From Pseudomonadota bacterium (GTDB lineage: Bacteria > Desulfobacterota > Binatia > Binatales > Binataceae): a DNA stretch of 53,766 bases. Under the pieces are notes generated by a model. The model saw only the letters and a list, made by a program, of their open reading frames with translations. It was not told where the DNA came from and made no database searches. The position numbers were made by a program, and so were the translations under genes. This document shows, piece after piece, positions 17,263-26,208 of this stretch (position 1 is the stretch's first letter; every line of letters starts with the position of its first letter). The stretch spans positions 1 to 53,766 of the forward strand of contig JAJPHZ010000028.1 in assembly GCA_021325025.1 (NCBI GenBank), written 5' to 3'.

Positions 17263-17589
17263 ATGAAACCCATGATTGGGGCGGTGTTGGCGACTTGGCT
17301 GCTGATGGCTCCACCGATCGATCGGGGCTGGAGAGCCGACGTCGATGCCGGCGCTCCGATGTTTCGCTGGTGGGTGGTCGATAGCTATCAGAGCGTCTGG
17401 CAGTGCAACCTGATGCGGGAATGGCGCATCATGAACGCGATGCGCGCGCTGGACCGGGTCGAGGATCTCTACCGGGGCCATCACCAGCTCAAGCGCACCC
17501 GCCGGCATAAGCTGCTGGTGTGGGACTACCTGTGGGAATGCGCCAGCAGCGACGACCCGCGCTTGCGCGGCAATCCATCGGTTCGCTGA
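17263..17589 (+). CDS. Small exported hypothetical protein
   Basis: I do not recognise this 108-residue protein. The ATG at 17263 gives a short hydrophobic N terminus (IGAVLATWLLMAPP) that fits a signal peptide. The rest is rich in Trp, Arg and Leu, with a charged helix (MREWRIMNAMRALDRVEDLY) and two cysteines (residues about 49 and 94) that could pair outside the cytoplasm. The open frame extends further upstream without added similarity. It is oriented divergently from the acyl-CoA dehydrogenase at 15890-17083. It could be a real small gene, but the evidence is coding-like composition only. Confidence 0.5.
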   Translation: MKPMIGAVLATWLLMAPPIDRGWRADVDAGAPMFRWWVVDSYQSVWQCNLMREWRIMNAMRALDRVEDLYRGHHQLKRTRRHKLLVWDYLWECASSDDPRLRGNPSVR

Positions 17590-17741
17590 ACGCGATCGCG
17601 CCCAACCGTCCGCCAGGTGGCTTGTCGCTGGTTTGGATCTGATTTAGTGTGCCCATTGATATCCTGCTCATGGCGGGATTGGAGGGCGCTGCGCCCGACA
17701 CGGGAGGTAATCGGCGTCCGGCACGTTGAGGAGACTGCTTG

Positions 17742-18929
17742 ATGGATCTCAATTTGACCCCGGCCGAGGAGGCGTTTCGGCAACAAATCCGGAGCTGGTT
17801 TGCGAAAAATTTGCCTGATGAATGGAAGACTGCCCAGATCCGGCGGCTGTCGGAGGATGACGCTGCGGCCACGCTGCGCAAGTGGCAGCTCAAGCTGGGC
17901 GAGGCGGGCTGGCTGGGGTTGTCATGGCCCAAGGAGTACGGCGGCTTGGGCGCCACCTTGATGGAGCAGGCGATCTACCTGACCGAAGGCCATTATGCGG
18001 ACGCGCCCCTGCCACTGGATTGGGTCGGGCTGCGCCTGCTCGGCCCGACCTTGATGGACGTCGGAACGCCCGAGCAAAAGGCGCGCTACCTAAGCCGCAT
18101 CGTGAGCGGCCAGATGGTCTGGTGTCAGGGCTTCTCCGAGCCCAACGCCGGCTCCGATCTGGCGGGCCTGCAGACCCGTGCCGTGCTCGACGGCGACCAT
18201 TACGTCGCCAACGGCCATAAGATTTGGAGCACTACCGCCCAGTACGCCGACTGGTGCATGCTGCTGGCGCGTACCAACCCCGATGTTCCCAAGCATAAGG
18301 GCATCAGCATGTTCGCGGTGGACATGAAGACGCCGGGCATCACCGTGCGTCCGATCAAACAGATCGGCGGCACTTCGGAATTCAACGAAATCTTCTTCGA
18401 CAATGTGCGCATTCCACGCGACAACGTGATCGGCGGGGTCGACAACGGCTGGAGCGTCGCGATGCGCGCCCTGACCTACGAGCGCGGCCTGTACACCATG
18501 ATCAATCAGGCCAAGTATCGCACCAGTTGGGAGGAGATGGCGGAGTACGCACGCAAGACCCGGCGCGGCGGCAAGCCGATGATCGAGGACCCGCGCGTGC
18601 GCGAGCTGCTCGCCCAGTGCTATGCCGACATCGAGCTGATGCGGCTGACCAACCTGCGCTACATCAGCCGCTATTTGCGCGGAATCCAGCCGGCCGAGGA
18701 ATCCTCGCTGATGAAACTGCATTGGTCGATGACCGAGCAGCGCCTGTACGACCTGGGGATGACGTTGGGTGGGCCCGCCGCGCTGGCGATGCCGTCCTCG
18801 CCCCGCGCACTGTGTGACGGCTCGTGGAACAACTACTATTTCGCCTCGCGTTCGGTGACGATTTACGGCGGCACCCAGGACATCCAGCGTAATCTGATCG
18901 CCGAGCGCATCTACGGATTGCCGCGCTAG
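17742..18929 (+). CDS. Acyl-CoA dehydrogenase
   Basis: This 395-residue FAD-dependent acyl-CoA dehydrogenase starts MDLNLTPAEEAFRQQIRSWF and carries WCQGFSEPNAGSDLAGLQTRA, WSTTAQYADWCMLLART and the C-terminal IYGGTQDIQRNLIAERIYGLP. It closely parallels the protein at 15890-17083, indicating an old duplication placed back to back. ATG 17742 is chosen over TTG 17739 because GAGGAG lies about 8 bp upstream. It is followed 11 bp later by a SnoaL-like gene. Such pairs are common in bacterial degradation of long-chain, steroid or aromatic acyl-CoAs; the substrate here is unknown. Confidence 0.9.
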   Translation: MDLNLTPAEEAFRQQIRSWFAKNLPDEWKTAQIRRLSEDDAAATLRKWQLKLGEAGWLGLSWPKEYGGLGATLMEQAIYLTEGHYADAPLPLDWVGLRLLGPTLMDVGTPEQKARYLSRIVSGQMVWCQGFSEPNAGSDLAGLQTRAVLDGDHYVANGHKIWSTTAQYADWCMLLARTNPDVPKHKGISMFAVDMKTPGITVRPIKQIGGTSEFNEIFFDNVRIPRDNVIGGVDNGWSVAMRALTYERGLYTMINQAKYRTSWEEMAEYARKTRRGGKPMIEDPRVRELLAQCYADIELMRLTNLRYISRYLRGIQPAEESSLMKLHWSMTEQRLYDLGMTLGGPAALAMPSSPRALCDGSWNNYYFASRSVTIYGGTQDIQRNLIAERIYGLPR

Positions 18930-18940
18930 CACCGCAGCCT

Positions 18941-19375
18941 GTGAAGAGCACCGAGCAATTGCTGGCCGAACTACTCGATCGCGAAGCAATTCGCGAATTG
19001 CCGCGCTTGTATTGCCATTACCTGTGGACCAGGGATCCGGAGCGGATGGCGGACTTGTTTACCGAGGACGCCACGATTTGCATTGCGGGTATGGAAGACT
19101 ACGCGATCACCGGACGCGACAAGCTGGCCAAGGTTTTCAAACGCGTCAACGCCCGCTACGCAAGCCAGCCCTTTATCCACAATCATATCGTGGAACTCGA
19201 GGGCCCCGACCGCGCCAGCGGTTACTCCTACTACGAGATACTGGAACAGGAGGGGTCCAGGTATCTGGCGGCGGGCTATTACCGGGACGAGTATCGCAAG
19301 GTCGACGGCCAATGGAAGTTCCAATCGCGCAAGGTCCATATGGCCACCGATTTCGACCGCGCCCCCGAAAAATAA
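18941..19375 (+). CDS. SnoaL-like (NTF2 fold) protein
   Basis: This 144-residue cone-shaped NTF2-like protein has the SnoaL_4 pattern: LLDREAIRELPRLYCHYLWTRDPERMADLFTEDAT, then ITGRDKLAKVF, and the ending DGQWKFQSRKVHM. Family members include small dehydratases, isomerases and scaffold proteins for hydrophobic substrates. It starts with GTG 11 bp after the acyl-CoA dehydrogenase stop, so it probably works in the same pathway. No catalytic residues can be assigned with certainty. Confidence 0.82.
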   Translation: MKSTEQLLAELLDREAIRELPRLYCHYLWTRDPERMADLFTEDATICIAGMEDYAITGRDKLAKVFKRVNARYASQPFIHNHIVELEGPDRASGYSYYEILEQEGSRYLAAGYYRDEYRKVDGQWKFQSRKVHMATDFDRAPEK

Positions 19376-19527
19376 GCCCTGCTCTCGACTTCATTGGTAA
19401 TCTTGGCATCAATCGAGCCAACGTCGACCATTCGCGCATGAAGTAAATGTTTGACACCCGCAGAGCAGTTCGTTAGGCCTCGATTGAGGGCGCTTAAGCA
19501 AAAGCAGCGCCTCGCAGTAGGGGTCAG

Positions 19528-19773
19528 GTGCATATAATTAGCGTTTTGATAACCGGCCTGGTCGCCGGATGGCTGGCGGGCAAGGTGATGCGCGGCAGCG
19601 GGTACGGGATCATCATGGACCTGGTGCTGGGGCTGATTGGGGCGGTGATTGGCAGTTGGCTGTTCCGCCAACTGGATATTCAGGTCGCGGGCTCGCTGGA
19701 TTTCCTGTTGATGGCGACGGTCGGCGCAGTGATCCTGGTGGGCGCCGTCCATTTGCTGGGCGGAACGGCCTAG
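19528..19773 (+). CDS. GlsB/YeaQ/YmgE-family small membrane protein
   Basis: This 81-residue protein is made of three hydrophobic helices with glycine zippers (ITGLVAGWLAGKVMRGSGYG, LVLGLIGAVIGSWLF, LMATVGAVILVGAVHLL). It matches the Transglyc_assoc/GlsB family of inner-membrane proteins linked to general stress. Start is GTG at 19528; length fits the family exactly. It is followed by a hairpin and T-run, so it is probably transcribed alone. Confidence 0.85.
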   Translation: MHIISVLITGLVAGWLAGKVMRGSGYGIIMDLVLGLIGAVIGSWLFRQLDIQVAGSLDFLLMATVGAVILVGAVHLLGGTA

Positions 19774-19800
19774 CGAGCTGTTGAAAAAGGATTTTCACAG

Positions 19801-19860
19801 CCTGCTTCCTTCTCTTATCTCTCCCAGAGGGAGAGAACATTAAGGAAGGGAGCAGCTTTT
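19801..19860 (+). terminator. Rho-independent terminator-like hairpin after the GlsB-family gene
   Basis: A perfect 8-bp stem TCTCTCCC-AGA-GGGAGAGA (19818-19836) is nested in a longer imperfect stem pairing CTGCTTCCTT with AAGGAA..AGCAG. It is followed by CTTTT at 19856-19860. It lies about 30 bp after the stop of the small membrane protein gene. Confidence 0.55.
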
Positions 19861-19927
19861 ATGCAGGGTGTTGAGCACACCTGCTTGGTAAACTCCGGAA
19901 TCCTATCCTGCCAGGCGGACCGTCAAG

Positions 19928-21634
19928 TCAATCGGCACGCAACAGTAGGCTTCTGATGTAGCGCGGGTCGATCGGCACGGCAGGATCGAGCTCGGCGAAC
20001 TCCTCTTCGAGCAGGTTCAGGCAGGAGCGCACGAAGTCCTCAGTGCGCTTAAGCACCCCTTCCTCCAGACGTTCGCTCAGCGCAACGCTGACCATCCCGC
20101 GGAAATCGTCGGTCAACCGCGCGGGAGCCTGCCCCGTCATCACCGTGCGCCGCACTTCGGGCAGGCGCGAGGCCGCAATTGGAGCGGGCGTCAGAGGCGC
20201 GCCGAGCGCTTGGTTGACCAGCGCGGTCAGCAAAATCTGGCTCAGGCGGATTTCGCGCCCGGCGACCTCAGCCCGAAACGGCGCCGAGGCGAGATCGAGG
20301 CCGAGCAAACCGGCGAATAACGGCGCCATCCCTTCTAACTGTGCCAGCACACCATAAGCCACGTGCAGGTCGCGCATTTCCCTGAAATCGCGCAGCGACG
20401 CCGACGGCTGGCGATCGAGCCCAGCGTAAAAGCGCGGCGCGCCGAGCAGGAAACCCTCCAACGCTTCGCGATAGGGCGAATCGAGGTAGGAAATCGAGCG
20501 CACCTTGCCGGGCGCGAAGCCCAGGCTAGCCACCAGCGCTTCGGCGCGTTTGCGCAGGTCGATGGTCAGGCTGACGCCCAGCCGCAGCAGCAGCTTGAGG
20601 TGGGTGTCGCGCAGGTAGTCGATGGCGGTTTTCAGGTCGCCTCCGGCCAGATGTTCCAGTCCGAGGTTGAGGTAGTGATGGGTCAGCTCGATGGCCTGGC
20701 GCACTGCCTCGGGATCGCCGAAGTCAATGGCGCGCGCCACCAGCACCTGGTTCGCCACCAGCGCCATCTCGGTGCGGATCTGGCGCTTGCCCTGTGCCGC
20801 GAAGCCGGCGGTGAGGGCGGCGTTGAACAACGAGGAGTCGGCGCCTGGCGTCATCATCGCCACGTCGAGCTGTGAGTCGTCCTCAAGGGCGTCCTCGCGA
20901 TTGGGCGGCACGTAGGTGCGGCGAATTTCCTCGAACTGTTTGGGGTTGAGGTAGCCAAAGACGCTTTGAGCCTCGAAGTAGTCCGGAAAGCCGCGGTCGT
21001 TGAGCCGCGCGCTGCGGTACTGATAGGCCTGCTCTTCCAGTTCCGCATCGACACCCCAGTAAACCTCGTCCATCAGGCTGCTGAAGTAGTCGTAATCGCG
21101 CTCGAACATCTCCTCGAGGATTTCCTGCAAAAACGGCAGGATGTTGTCGTAACGGATGAACTCGACGGCGTAATGTTCGTCGAACTGCACCACCCGGTTG
21201 GAGGGTACGTCGAGCGCGGCCTGCACCTCGTCGAGCCGATAGACCTTCAGGTAACGGCGCATCAGCAGCGTGACCAGTTCGATGTCCAGTTCCATCAGCG
21301 CCTCGGCGGCGCGCCGCCGTCCCGCCTCGGCCATCGCCTCGATCCATTCGCGCATGCGCTGGAAATTGACCCGGTCCTTGGTCCAGCAGTCGAGGTCGAA
21401 CAGGCCCTTGACCTGCTCGGGCGCGGCCATCGAGAGCAGGTCGCCGGCGTCGGCACTGCCGATTTCCTTTAGCGTGTAGAAAAGCGTCTCGGGCGCGAAG
21501 GACTGCACCAGGCGTTCGGCCTCGGGCGCGGACATAATCAGGTCGCGCTTTTGGCGCGCGGGCAGCCCGTAGAGAAACTCAAGCTTCTCCTGGAAGGGGA
21601 GATGGAGAAATTCAGTCTGTGTCTGCGCGCGCAT
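19928..21634 (-). CDS. DUF6178 family protein
   Basis: This 568-residue cytoplasmic protein is predicted to be almost wholly alpha-helical, with no signal peptide or membrane segment. The N terminus (FQEKLEFLYGLPARQKRDLIM, ETLFYTLKEIGSADAGDLLSMAAPEQVKGLFDLDCW) resembles DUF6178 proteins of deltaproteobacterial-type genomes, whose first part recalls the MgtE N-terminal helical repeat. Function is unknown. No catalytic motif is visible. The gene stands alone on the minus strand between a terminator and the abhydrolase gene. Confidence 0.72.
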   Translation of the reverse strand: MRAQTQTEFLHLPFQEKLEFLYGLPARQKRDLIMSAPEAERLVQSFAPETLFYTLKEIGSADAGDLLSMAAPEQVKGLFDLDCWTKDRVNFQRMREWIEAMAEAGRRRAAEALMELDIELVTLLMRRYLKVYRLDEVQAALDVPSNRVVQFDEHYAVEFIRYDNILPFLQEILEEMFERDYDYFSSLMDEVYWGVDAELEEQAYQYRSARLNDRGFPDYFEAQSVFGYLNPKQFEEIRRTYVPPNREDALEDDSQLDVAMMTPGADSSLFNAALTAGFAAQGKRQIRTEMALVANQVLVARAIDFGDPEAVRQAIELTHHYLNLGLEHLAGGDLKTAIDYLRDTHLKLLLRLGVSLTIDLRKRAEALVASLGFAPGKVRSISYLDSPYREALEGFLLGAPRFYAGLDRQPSASLRDFREMRDLHVAYGVLAQLEGMAPLFAGLLGLDLASAPFRAEVAGREIRLSQILLTALVNQALGAPLTPAPIAASRLPEVRRTVMTGQAPARLTDDFRGMVSVALSERLEEGVLKRTEDFVRSCLNLLEEEFAELDPAVPIDPRYIRSLLLRAD

Positions 21635-21819
21635 CGGATTGCCGGGCTGCCTTCATCAACCGCCGGCCGTTCGCCAACCCGCCGGCGTACTCCTTGAAGG
21701 CAAGATACGCCGCGCCTTCCAAGCGGATCAAGTAAAGTTTTTTTCAGCCCTGTCCCCGGGCGGCCTTGACAGGAAGCCGCCGGTGCGCAGGCGGCGTATC
21801 CGAAACACCCCGCGGATAT

Positions 21820-23241
21820 TCAGCGCAGCGGACAGGCGGCGGCCGCCAGCGCCATGATTTCGGCCAAGTCGGAGGCCAGCAGAAAGCCGGCGCGGACCGC
21901 GGCTTGCGCTGCCGCATCGAAGCGGGCCAGATAGTCGCGCCGCCCGCCCGGATACAGTGCAGCGCGCTTGGCGTCGTCAAAGGGGCGGGTGGTGCCGAAC
22001 AGAAAGCCGAAGGTGCCGCCTTCCTGGCCGAGACCCGACAGGATTGCGGTGGGCGCATCGAGCCATGGGGTGCGGATGCCGCCCTTGACGTTGCCGTGTT
22101 CATCCAATGCCAGACGCGGCGGATTAGCCGCGGCAAGCTCCATGCGACCGGCCTGCGGCGCGGGTGCGCCGCCTTCGACCCATCGCTCGAGCGCGGCCAG
22201 CGCTGCCTGGATCACGTAATGGAACTGTGGTCCGGCATTGATCGGCGATCCGGTGGCGATGCCCATGATCTCGCTCAGCGGAGCATTCAACTCGGCCAGC
22301 CGTGCAGGGGACAGTCGGCCGTCGTCGAATTGGGAAGCGAGCAGGCCGTAAGCGTCGAAATGCGCGGCGCCTGGAACTTCCCACAGCCGGATGCGCTCAG
22401 TGTCCGGTTGGCGTGCGCCGATTCCCCCCAGCTTGATCACATCGGTTTCGCTCTGGATGGTGAGCACGGGAACGCGCACATCGTCGCGAATCTGCTCGCT
22501 GCCCGAAAACAGCGGAGCATCGCCGGTTACGTCGATACGGGTGCGCGCGCTCAGGAAGTCGCCGTTGATGGGTGCGCCCGAGCCGCCCCGGCCGTGAACC
22601 AAAAATGCGTCATACAGCCCTACCAGTGGATCGACGGCATTGATGTAAGTGACCAGGAAGATTGCCGATTGCGAGGCGCCGGCGGCGATTAGGTGGCGCG
22701 CCGCCAGGGGCCCCAGCACTCCGGCGCCAGACGGCGCACGCAGCACACTTCCGGCCTGGGTGAAGATGTCGAAAGCGAAGGCGTCGCCCGGATGCGACAG
22801 CGCCTGGTAGCGCATCTGGTCGGCCTGCTTGAGCGGGATGCCGGCGCCCAGCGACGCGCCGCCTTCCACCCCGGCCTTTTGCACCGAGACCCCCGCCCAC
22901 GCCATCCCCTCGCGCATGATGTGGCGATGCGTCATGTACCAATCCGGCGGCGCGTCCAGTCCGCCGCTGACGTTGAGCCATTCGACCACCACGGTACCGT
23001 TGAATCGCGAGGGGTCGGTGGGCCGGCACGTCACCAGGCGCGTGGTGAAGGGGGCGGTTTGGTCAGGGCGCGCGTCCCATCGGCCGTTGGCGCCGCGCTC
23101 GCCAATGAGGCTGTAGGAGCTGGCTGTGCCGCTGAAAAAATACTCCTCCAGCGTGTAGCCCAGCGCACCGAGGTCGTACTGACCCAAGGGGATCACAGGA
23201 GCGCCGCCAATCGGTCCCTGCACCCTGATCTGATCGTTCAT
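21820..23241 (-). CDS. Alpha/beta-hydrolase domain protein (Abhydrolase_10 type)
   Basis: This 473-residue alpha/beta-hydrolase family protein carries VVVEWLNVSGGLDAPPDWYMTHRHIMREGMAW (split over the N-terminal third), the nucleophile elbow GASQSA, an acid candidate in QSETDVIKLG, and the histidine in VPGAAHFDAYG. This fits the Abhydrolase_10 family, uncharacterised large hydrolases. No signal peptide is evident. ATG 23241 follows GGAGG by about 9 bp. Probably an ester or lactone hydrolase; substrate unknown. Confidence 0.82.
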   Translation of the reverse strand: MNDQIRVQGPIGGAPVIPLGQYDLGALGYTLEEYFFSGTASSYSLIGERGANGRWDARPDQTAPFTTRLVTCRPTDPSRFNGTVVVEWLNVSGGLDAPPDWYMTHRHIMREGMAWAGVSVQKAGVEGGASLGAGIPLKQADQMRYQALSHPGDAFAFDIFTQAGSVLRAPSGAGVLGPLAARHLIAAGASQSAIFLVTYINAVDPLVGLYDAFLVHGRGGSGAPINGDFLSARTRIDVTGDAPLFSGSEQIRDDVRVPVLTIQSETDVIKLGGIGARQPDTERIRLWEVPGAAHFDAYGLLASQFDDGRLSPARLAELNAPLSEIMGIATGSPINAGPQFHYVIQAALAALERWVEGGAPAPQAGRMELAAANPPRLALDEHGNVKGGIRTPWLDAPTAILSGLGQEGGTFGFLFGTTRPFDDAKRAALYPGGRRDYLARFDAAAQAAVRAGFLLASDLAEIMALAAAACPLR

Positions 23242-23304
23242 GCCGCCCTACCTCCTGGCGCGATAATGGTTATGTCAGCGCCGGTGCGGCTGATTGCGCA
23301 TCGC

Positions 23305-23787
23305 TCAGCCGCCTTCGCGAGTAACCTGGAAACTGCCCTGTTCGACCAGGCCGCCGCCCTGGTAGCAGCTATAGGCACCTCTCATCTGTCCCGGCGCGGG
23401 GCTGAAACCATTGTAGTTGCAATTGGAAACATCGGCCGGAACGATGACCGAAAAACGAATGTTGTTGCCGCTGATGTTGCCGGACACGATTTTACCGGTC
23501 GTATCGGCGTTGCCGTTGCGGCAGATCTGCGTGCCAATCGCGCACGTGTAATGGCCGCTGACGTTGGCGCCGTCCACGATAATGGTGAAGGTGATCTTGT
23601 TGACGGCGCCGCAGCGGCCGCGCTCGCGCAATGAGATGCACGGGAAGACGCGCAGTGTCCCCGTCCACAACCCGGCAAAACCAGCCGGTTGGCCCGCACC
23701 GGTTTGAGCCCGGAGCGGGGTTGTGCCGGCGATGATGACGGCGGTCAAAAGCACAAGCCACAGGCAGGATTGCCCAAGTCGTTTCAT
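23305..23787 (-). CDS. Exported hypothetical protein
   Basis: I do not recognise the family. From ATG 23787 (GGAGAA upstream) it has 160 residues. A signal peptide is clear (MKRLGQSCLWLVLLTAVIIAG, cleavage near LRAQT). The mature part opens with GLWTGTLRVFPC, then beta-strand-like segments with six or so cysteines and many Gly/Asn, suggesting a small disulfide-bonded beta-barrel or lipocalin-like secreted domain. It lies 60 bp upstream of the abhydrolase gene on the same strand and may be cotranscribed. Confidence 0.6.
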   Translation of the reverse strand: MKRLGQSCLWLVLLTAVIIAGTTPLRAQTGAGQPAGFAGLWTGTLRVFPCISLRERGRCGAVNKITFTIIVDGANVSGHYTCAIGTQICRNGNADTTGKIVSGNISGNNIRFSVIVPADVSNCNYNGFSPAPGQMRGAYSCYQGGGLVEQGSFQVTREGG

Positions 23788-23871
23788 CCAGTTCGTTTCT
23801 CCAGTCATTCAGGCGCTTGCCGAGCATTGTACAGGCTCACACAGAGTGACGGTAAGAGGCCCAGGCGGCAC

Positions 23872-24456
23872 TCAGAAGCCCTTCTGCGCAAAGATCCGAT
23901 ACCATTGAATTCGTACGCTCATCTCCTCGATCTTCCTGTCATACTCCTCCAGCCGGTTCTTGTTGGCCTCGCAACTGTTGTCGACATCCCTTTGCGCAAG
24001 CGGCTGGTGCGCATGTTCCATGTAGGCCAGATCGTCGCGCAGCGCCGCGCACGAGTAGTCGGCCTGTTGAGCCCGTTGACAGGGGTCGCCCGCGCCCGAC
24101 GACGCCGCCACCGCAGTCAGCTCCTGGCCGGTGCAGGCCGGGTCGGTGGTGGTGATCCGATAGCAGGGATTGTCATGCGGACAGGTCCGCCAGATCGCCA
24201 TCACCAGTTCGCTGCGATGCTCGAGCATCGGTCCGGCGGATCCCATCAGGGCTACGCATCGGGCGCTTAGCGGATAGACGATCGGCCTGCCGCAGGCCTC
24301 GTTGAGTTGTTGTTCGAAACCGCTGGCCGGCACGCCGTGCAGTTTCGCCATCGGCGCCGTGCAATTACTCAGCGCCATCGGCGCGCACAACGCGATGGCG
24401 CCGGCCGCCAATTCTCTACCGATACGGCGCAGCCAGGGCAATTGCACGGTTTGCAA
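23872..24456 (-). CDS. Putative exported or lipoprotein-like hypothetical
   Basis: I do not recognise this 194-residue protein. The N terminus has a basic patch and hydrophobic run (RRIGRELAAGAIALCAPMAL) followed by LSNCTAP, a possible but non-canonical lipobox. The mature part has about nine cysteines spaced as if for disulfides, and a C-terminal charged helix (CEANKNRLEEYDRKIEEMS) that could form a coiled coil. The start is uncertain: TTG at 24456 or GTG at 24447. It lies downstream of the DHA2 transporter on the same strand. Confidence 0.5.
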   Translation of the reverse strand: MQTVQLPWLRRIGRELAAGAIALCAPMALSNCTAPMAKLHGVPASGFEQQLNEACGRPIVYPLSARCVALMGSAGPMLEHRSELVMAIWRTCPHDNPCYRITTTDPACTGQELTAVAASSGAGDPCQRAQQADYSCAALRDDLAYMEHAHQPLAQRDVDNSCEANKNRLEEYDRKIEEMSVRIQWYRIFAQKGF

Positions 24457-24504
24457 CCTCGCCCGCGAAGGTGAGCGCTAATATCCCGCCGTGGTGCGAA
24501 ATCG

Positions 24505-26121
24505 TCAATGGCCGGGCTCGGCACCCACCGACATCGGCGCGCGGCGCAGCACGAAATAGAAGGGGATCATTGCGATTAGCAATCCGGCCAGCATCCGGTA
24601 GAGATCGTTGAAAGCCAGCACCGCAGCCTGCGACTGGATGATGCCGTAGACCATCGCCAGGCCCTCCTTGTGGCCGGTCTGCAGCCGCCTGATTGCGAAG
24701 GTTGGAGCGCCGGGCATGCGCGGCGCCTGTTCGCTCATCCGCCAGGCTTCGAAAATCGAAAAGTGTTCGGTCAGGCGCGACTGGTGAATCTGCTGCTGAC
24801 TGATGAACATCGCGGTCAGCAGCGAGATGCCGATCGCCGCGCCGCTGTTGCGCATCATGTTGAACAGGCTCGATGCGTAACCCATCCGCTCGCGCCGCAC
24901 CGCGGCCAGCGAAATCGCGGACAGTTGCGGAAAGACCAGCCCGGTGCCGATTCCTTGCAGAATGACCGGCCCGGTCACGTGCCACATGCTGATCTGGGCG
25001 TTCCAGTGCGACATCAGCCACAGCGCGACCGCGGTGATCACGAAAGCCGGCCCGATAAAGCGCCGGGTATTGAAACCATAGCGCGCAAGCTGACCGACCA
25101 GCAGCAACGAAAAGACCGTGCCAAAGGCGCGCGGCGCCAGCGCCAATCCCGCTTTCCACGCCGTGTAGCCCATGAATTCCTGGAGAAAAATCGGATTGAG
25201 CAGGCTGGCGCCGTATTGCGCGAAACTCAACATCACCGTGAGCACCACGGTGACCGTGAACATCGGGTATTTGAAGATGCGCAGGTCAACGACCGGATCG
25301 GGAAAACGCAACTCCTGCCAGGTAAAGATGAGCAGCGCGATCACGCAGGCTGTGGTCGCATAGTTGACCCACGGCGTGGAGAACCAGTCGGCGCGCTGGC
25401 CGCGGTCGGCCACCAGTTGCATGAGGCCCAGCCCCACGGTCAAACAGGCGATGCCCAGGTAGTCCACTTTTCCGCCGCGCTGGACCTTGAGGTAGGGCGG
25501 GTCGTGCAGGAAGGTGTAAACCATCGCGATCGCCAGCAGTCCGATTGGCACATTGATGTAAAAGTTCCAGCGCCACGACCAGTTGTCGGTAATCCATCCG
25601 CCCACCGTCGGCCCCGCCACCGGTGCCACCATCATGCCCAACGACCACGTCGCCATCGCCATCTGCTGTTCGTGAGGCGGAAAGGTCTCCATCATGATGG
25701 CCTGCGAGGAGGGCGCCATCGCGGCCCCGGCGAAGCCCTGGATGAGCCGGAACAGCACCATCTGGTCGAGCGTCTGGGCGGCGCCGCACATCGCGGAGGC
25801 GAGCACAAAGGTGCTCACCGACAGCATGAAGTAGCGTTTGCGCCCGAAGCGCGCCGAAATCCATCCGGTGAGCGGAATCATGATGCCGTTGGCGACCAGG
25901 TAGCTGGTCACCACCCAGGTCACCTCGTCGACGCTGGCCGAGAAGCTGCCCTGCATGTGCGGCAGTGACACGTTGACAATCGAAGAGTCGAGGATTTCCA
26001 GGATCGTCCCCAGCATCACCGCCAGCGCAATCAGCCATTTGTGCTGGGGATAATGCTCGGGCGCGGAAAGTTGGGCAGCCGCTTCCACTATCTTCCTGAT
26101 CGCGCGGCGCACACCGCGCAA
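24505..26121 (-). CDS. DHA2 family multidrug efflux transporter (EmrB/QacA type)
   Basis: This drug:H+ antiporter has about 14 helices and 538 residues. Key features are motif D1 near LDSSIVNVSLPHMQGSF, motif A-like GWISARFGRKRYFMLS, the helix 5 antiporter motif C region SLGMMVAPVAGPTVGGWITD, and RWNFYINVPIGLLAI, all typical of EmrB. The start is TTG 26121 or GTG 26112. No membrane-fusion (EmrA/HlyD) partner or TetR regulator lies next to it, which is unusual for a tripartite efflux pump. Confidence 0.9.
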   Translation of the reverse strand: MRGVRRAIRKIVEAAAQLSAPEHYPQHKWLIALAVMLGTILEILDSSIVNVSLPHMQGSFSASVDEVTWVVTSYLVANGIMIPLTGWISARFGRKRYFMLSVSTFVLASAMCGAAQTLDQMVLFRLIQGFAGAAMAPSSQAIMMETFPPHEQQMAMATWSLGMMVAPVAGPTVGGWITDNWSWRWNFYINVPIGLLAIAMVYTFLHDPPYLKVQRGGKVDYLGIACLTVGLGLMQLVADRGQRADWFSTPWVNYATTACVIALLIFTWQELRFPDPVVDLRIFKYPMFTVTVVLTVMLSFAQYGASLLNPIFLQEFMGYTAWKAGLALAPRAFGTVFSLLLVGQLARYGFNTRRFIGPAFVITAVALWLMSHWNAQISMWHVTGPVILQGIGTGLVFPQLSAISLAAVRRERMGYASSLFNMMRNSGAAIGISLLTAMFISQQQIHQSRLTEHFSIFEAWRMSEQAPRMPGAPTFAIRRLQTGHKEGLAMVYGIIQSQAAVLAFNDLYRMLAGLLIAMIPFYFVLRRAPMSVGAEPGH

Positions 26122-26208
26122 TCATGCTTGATATACACGCGCGCGCGTCGAAAACCTATTGATGACACGTATTGAGCCACGGCCGCCCCCGCGTGCTAGC
26201 TTCATTAC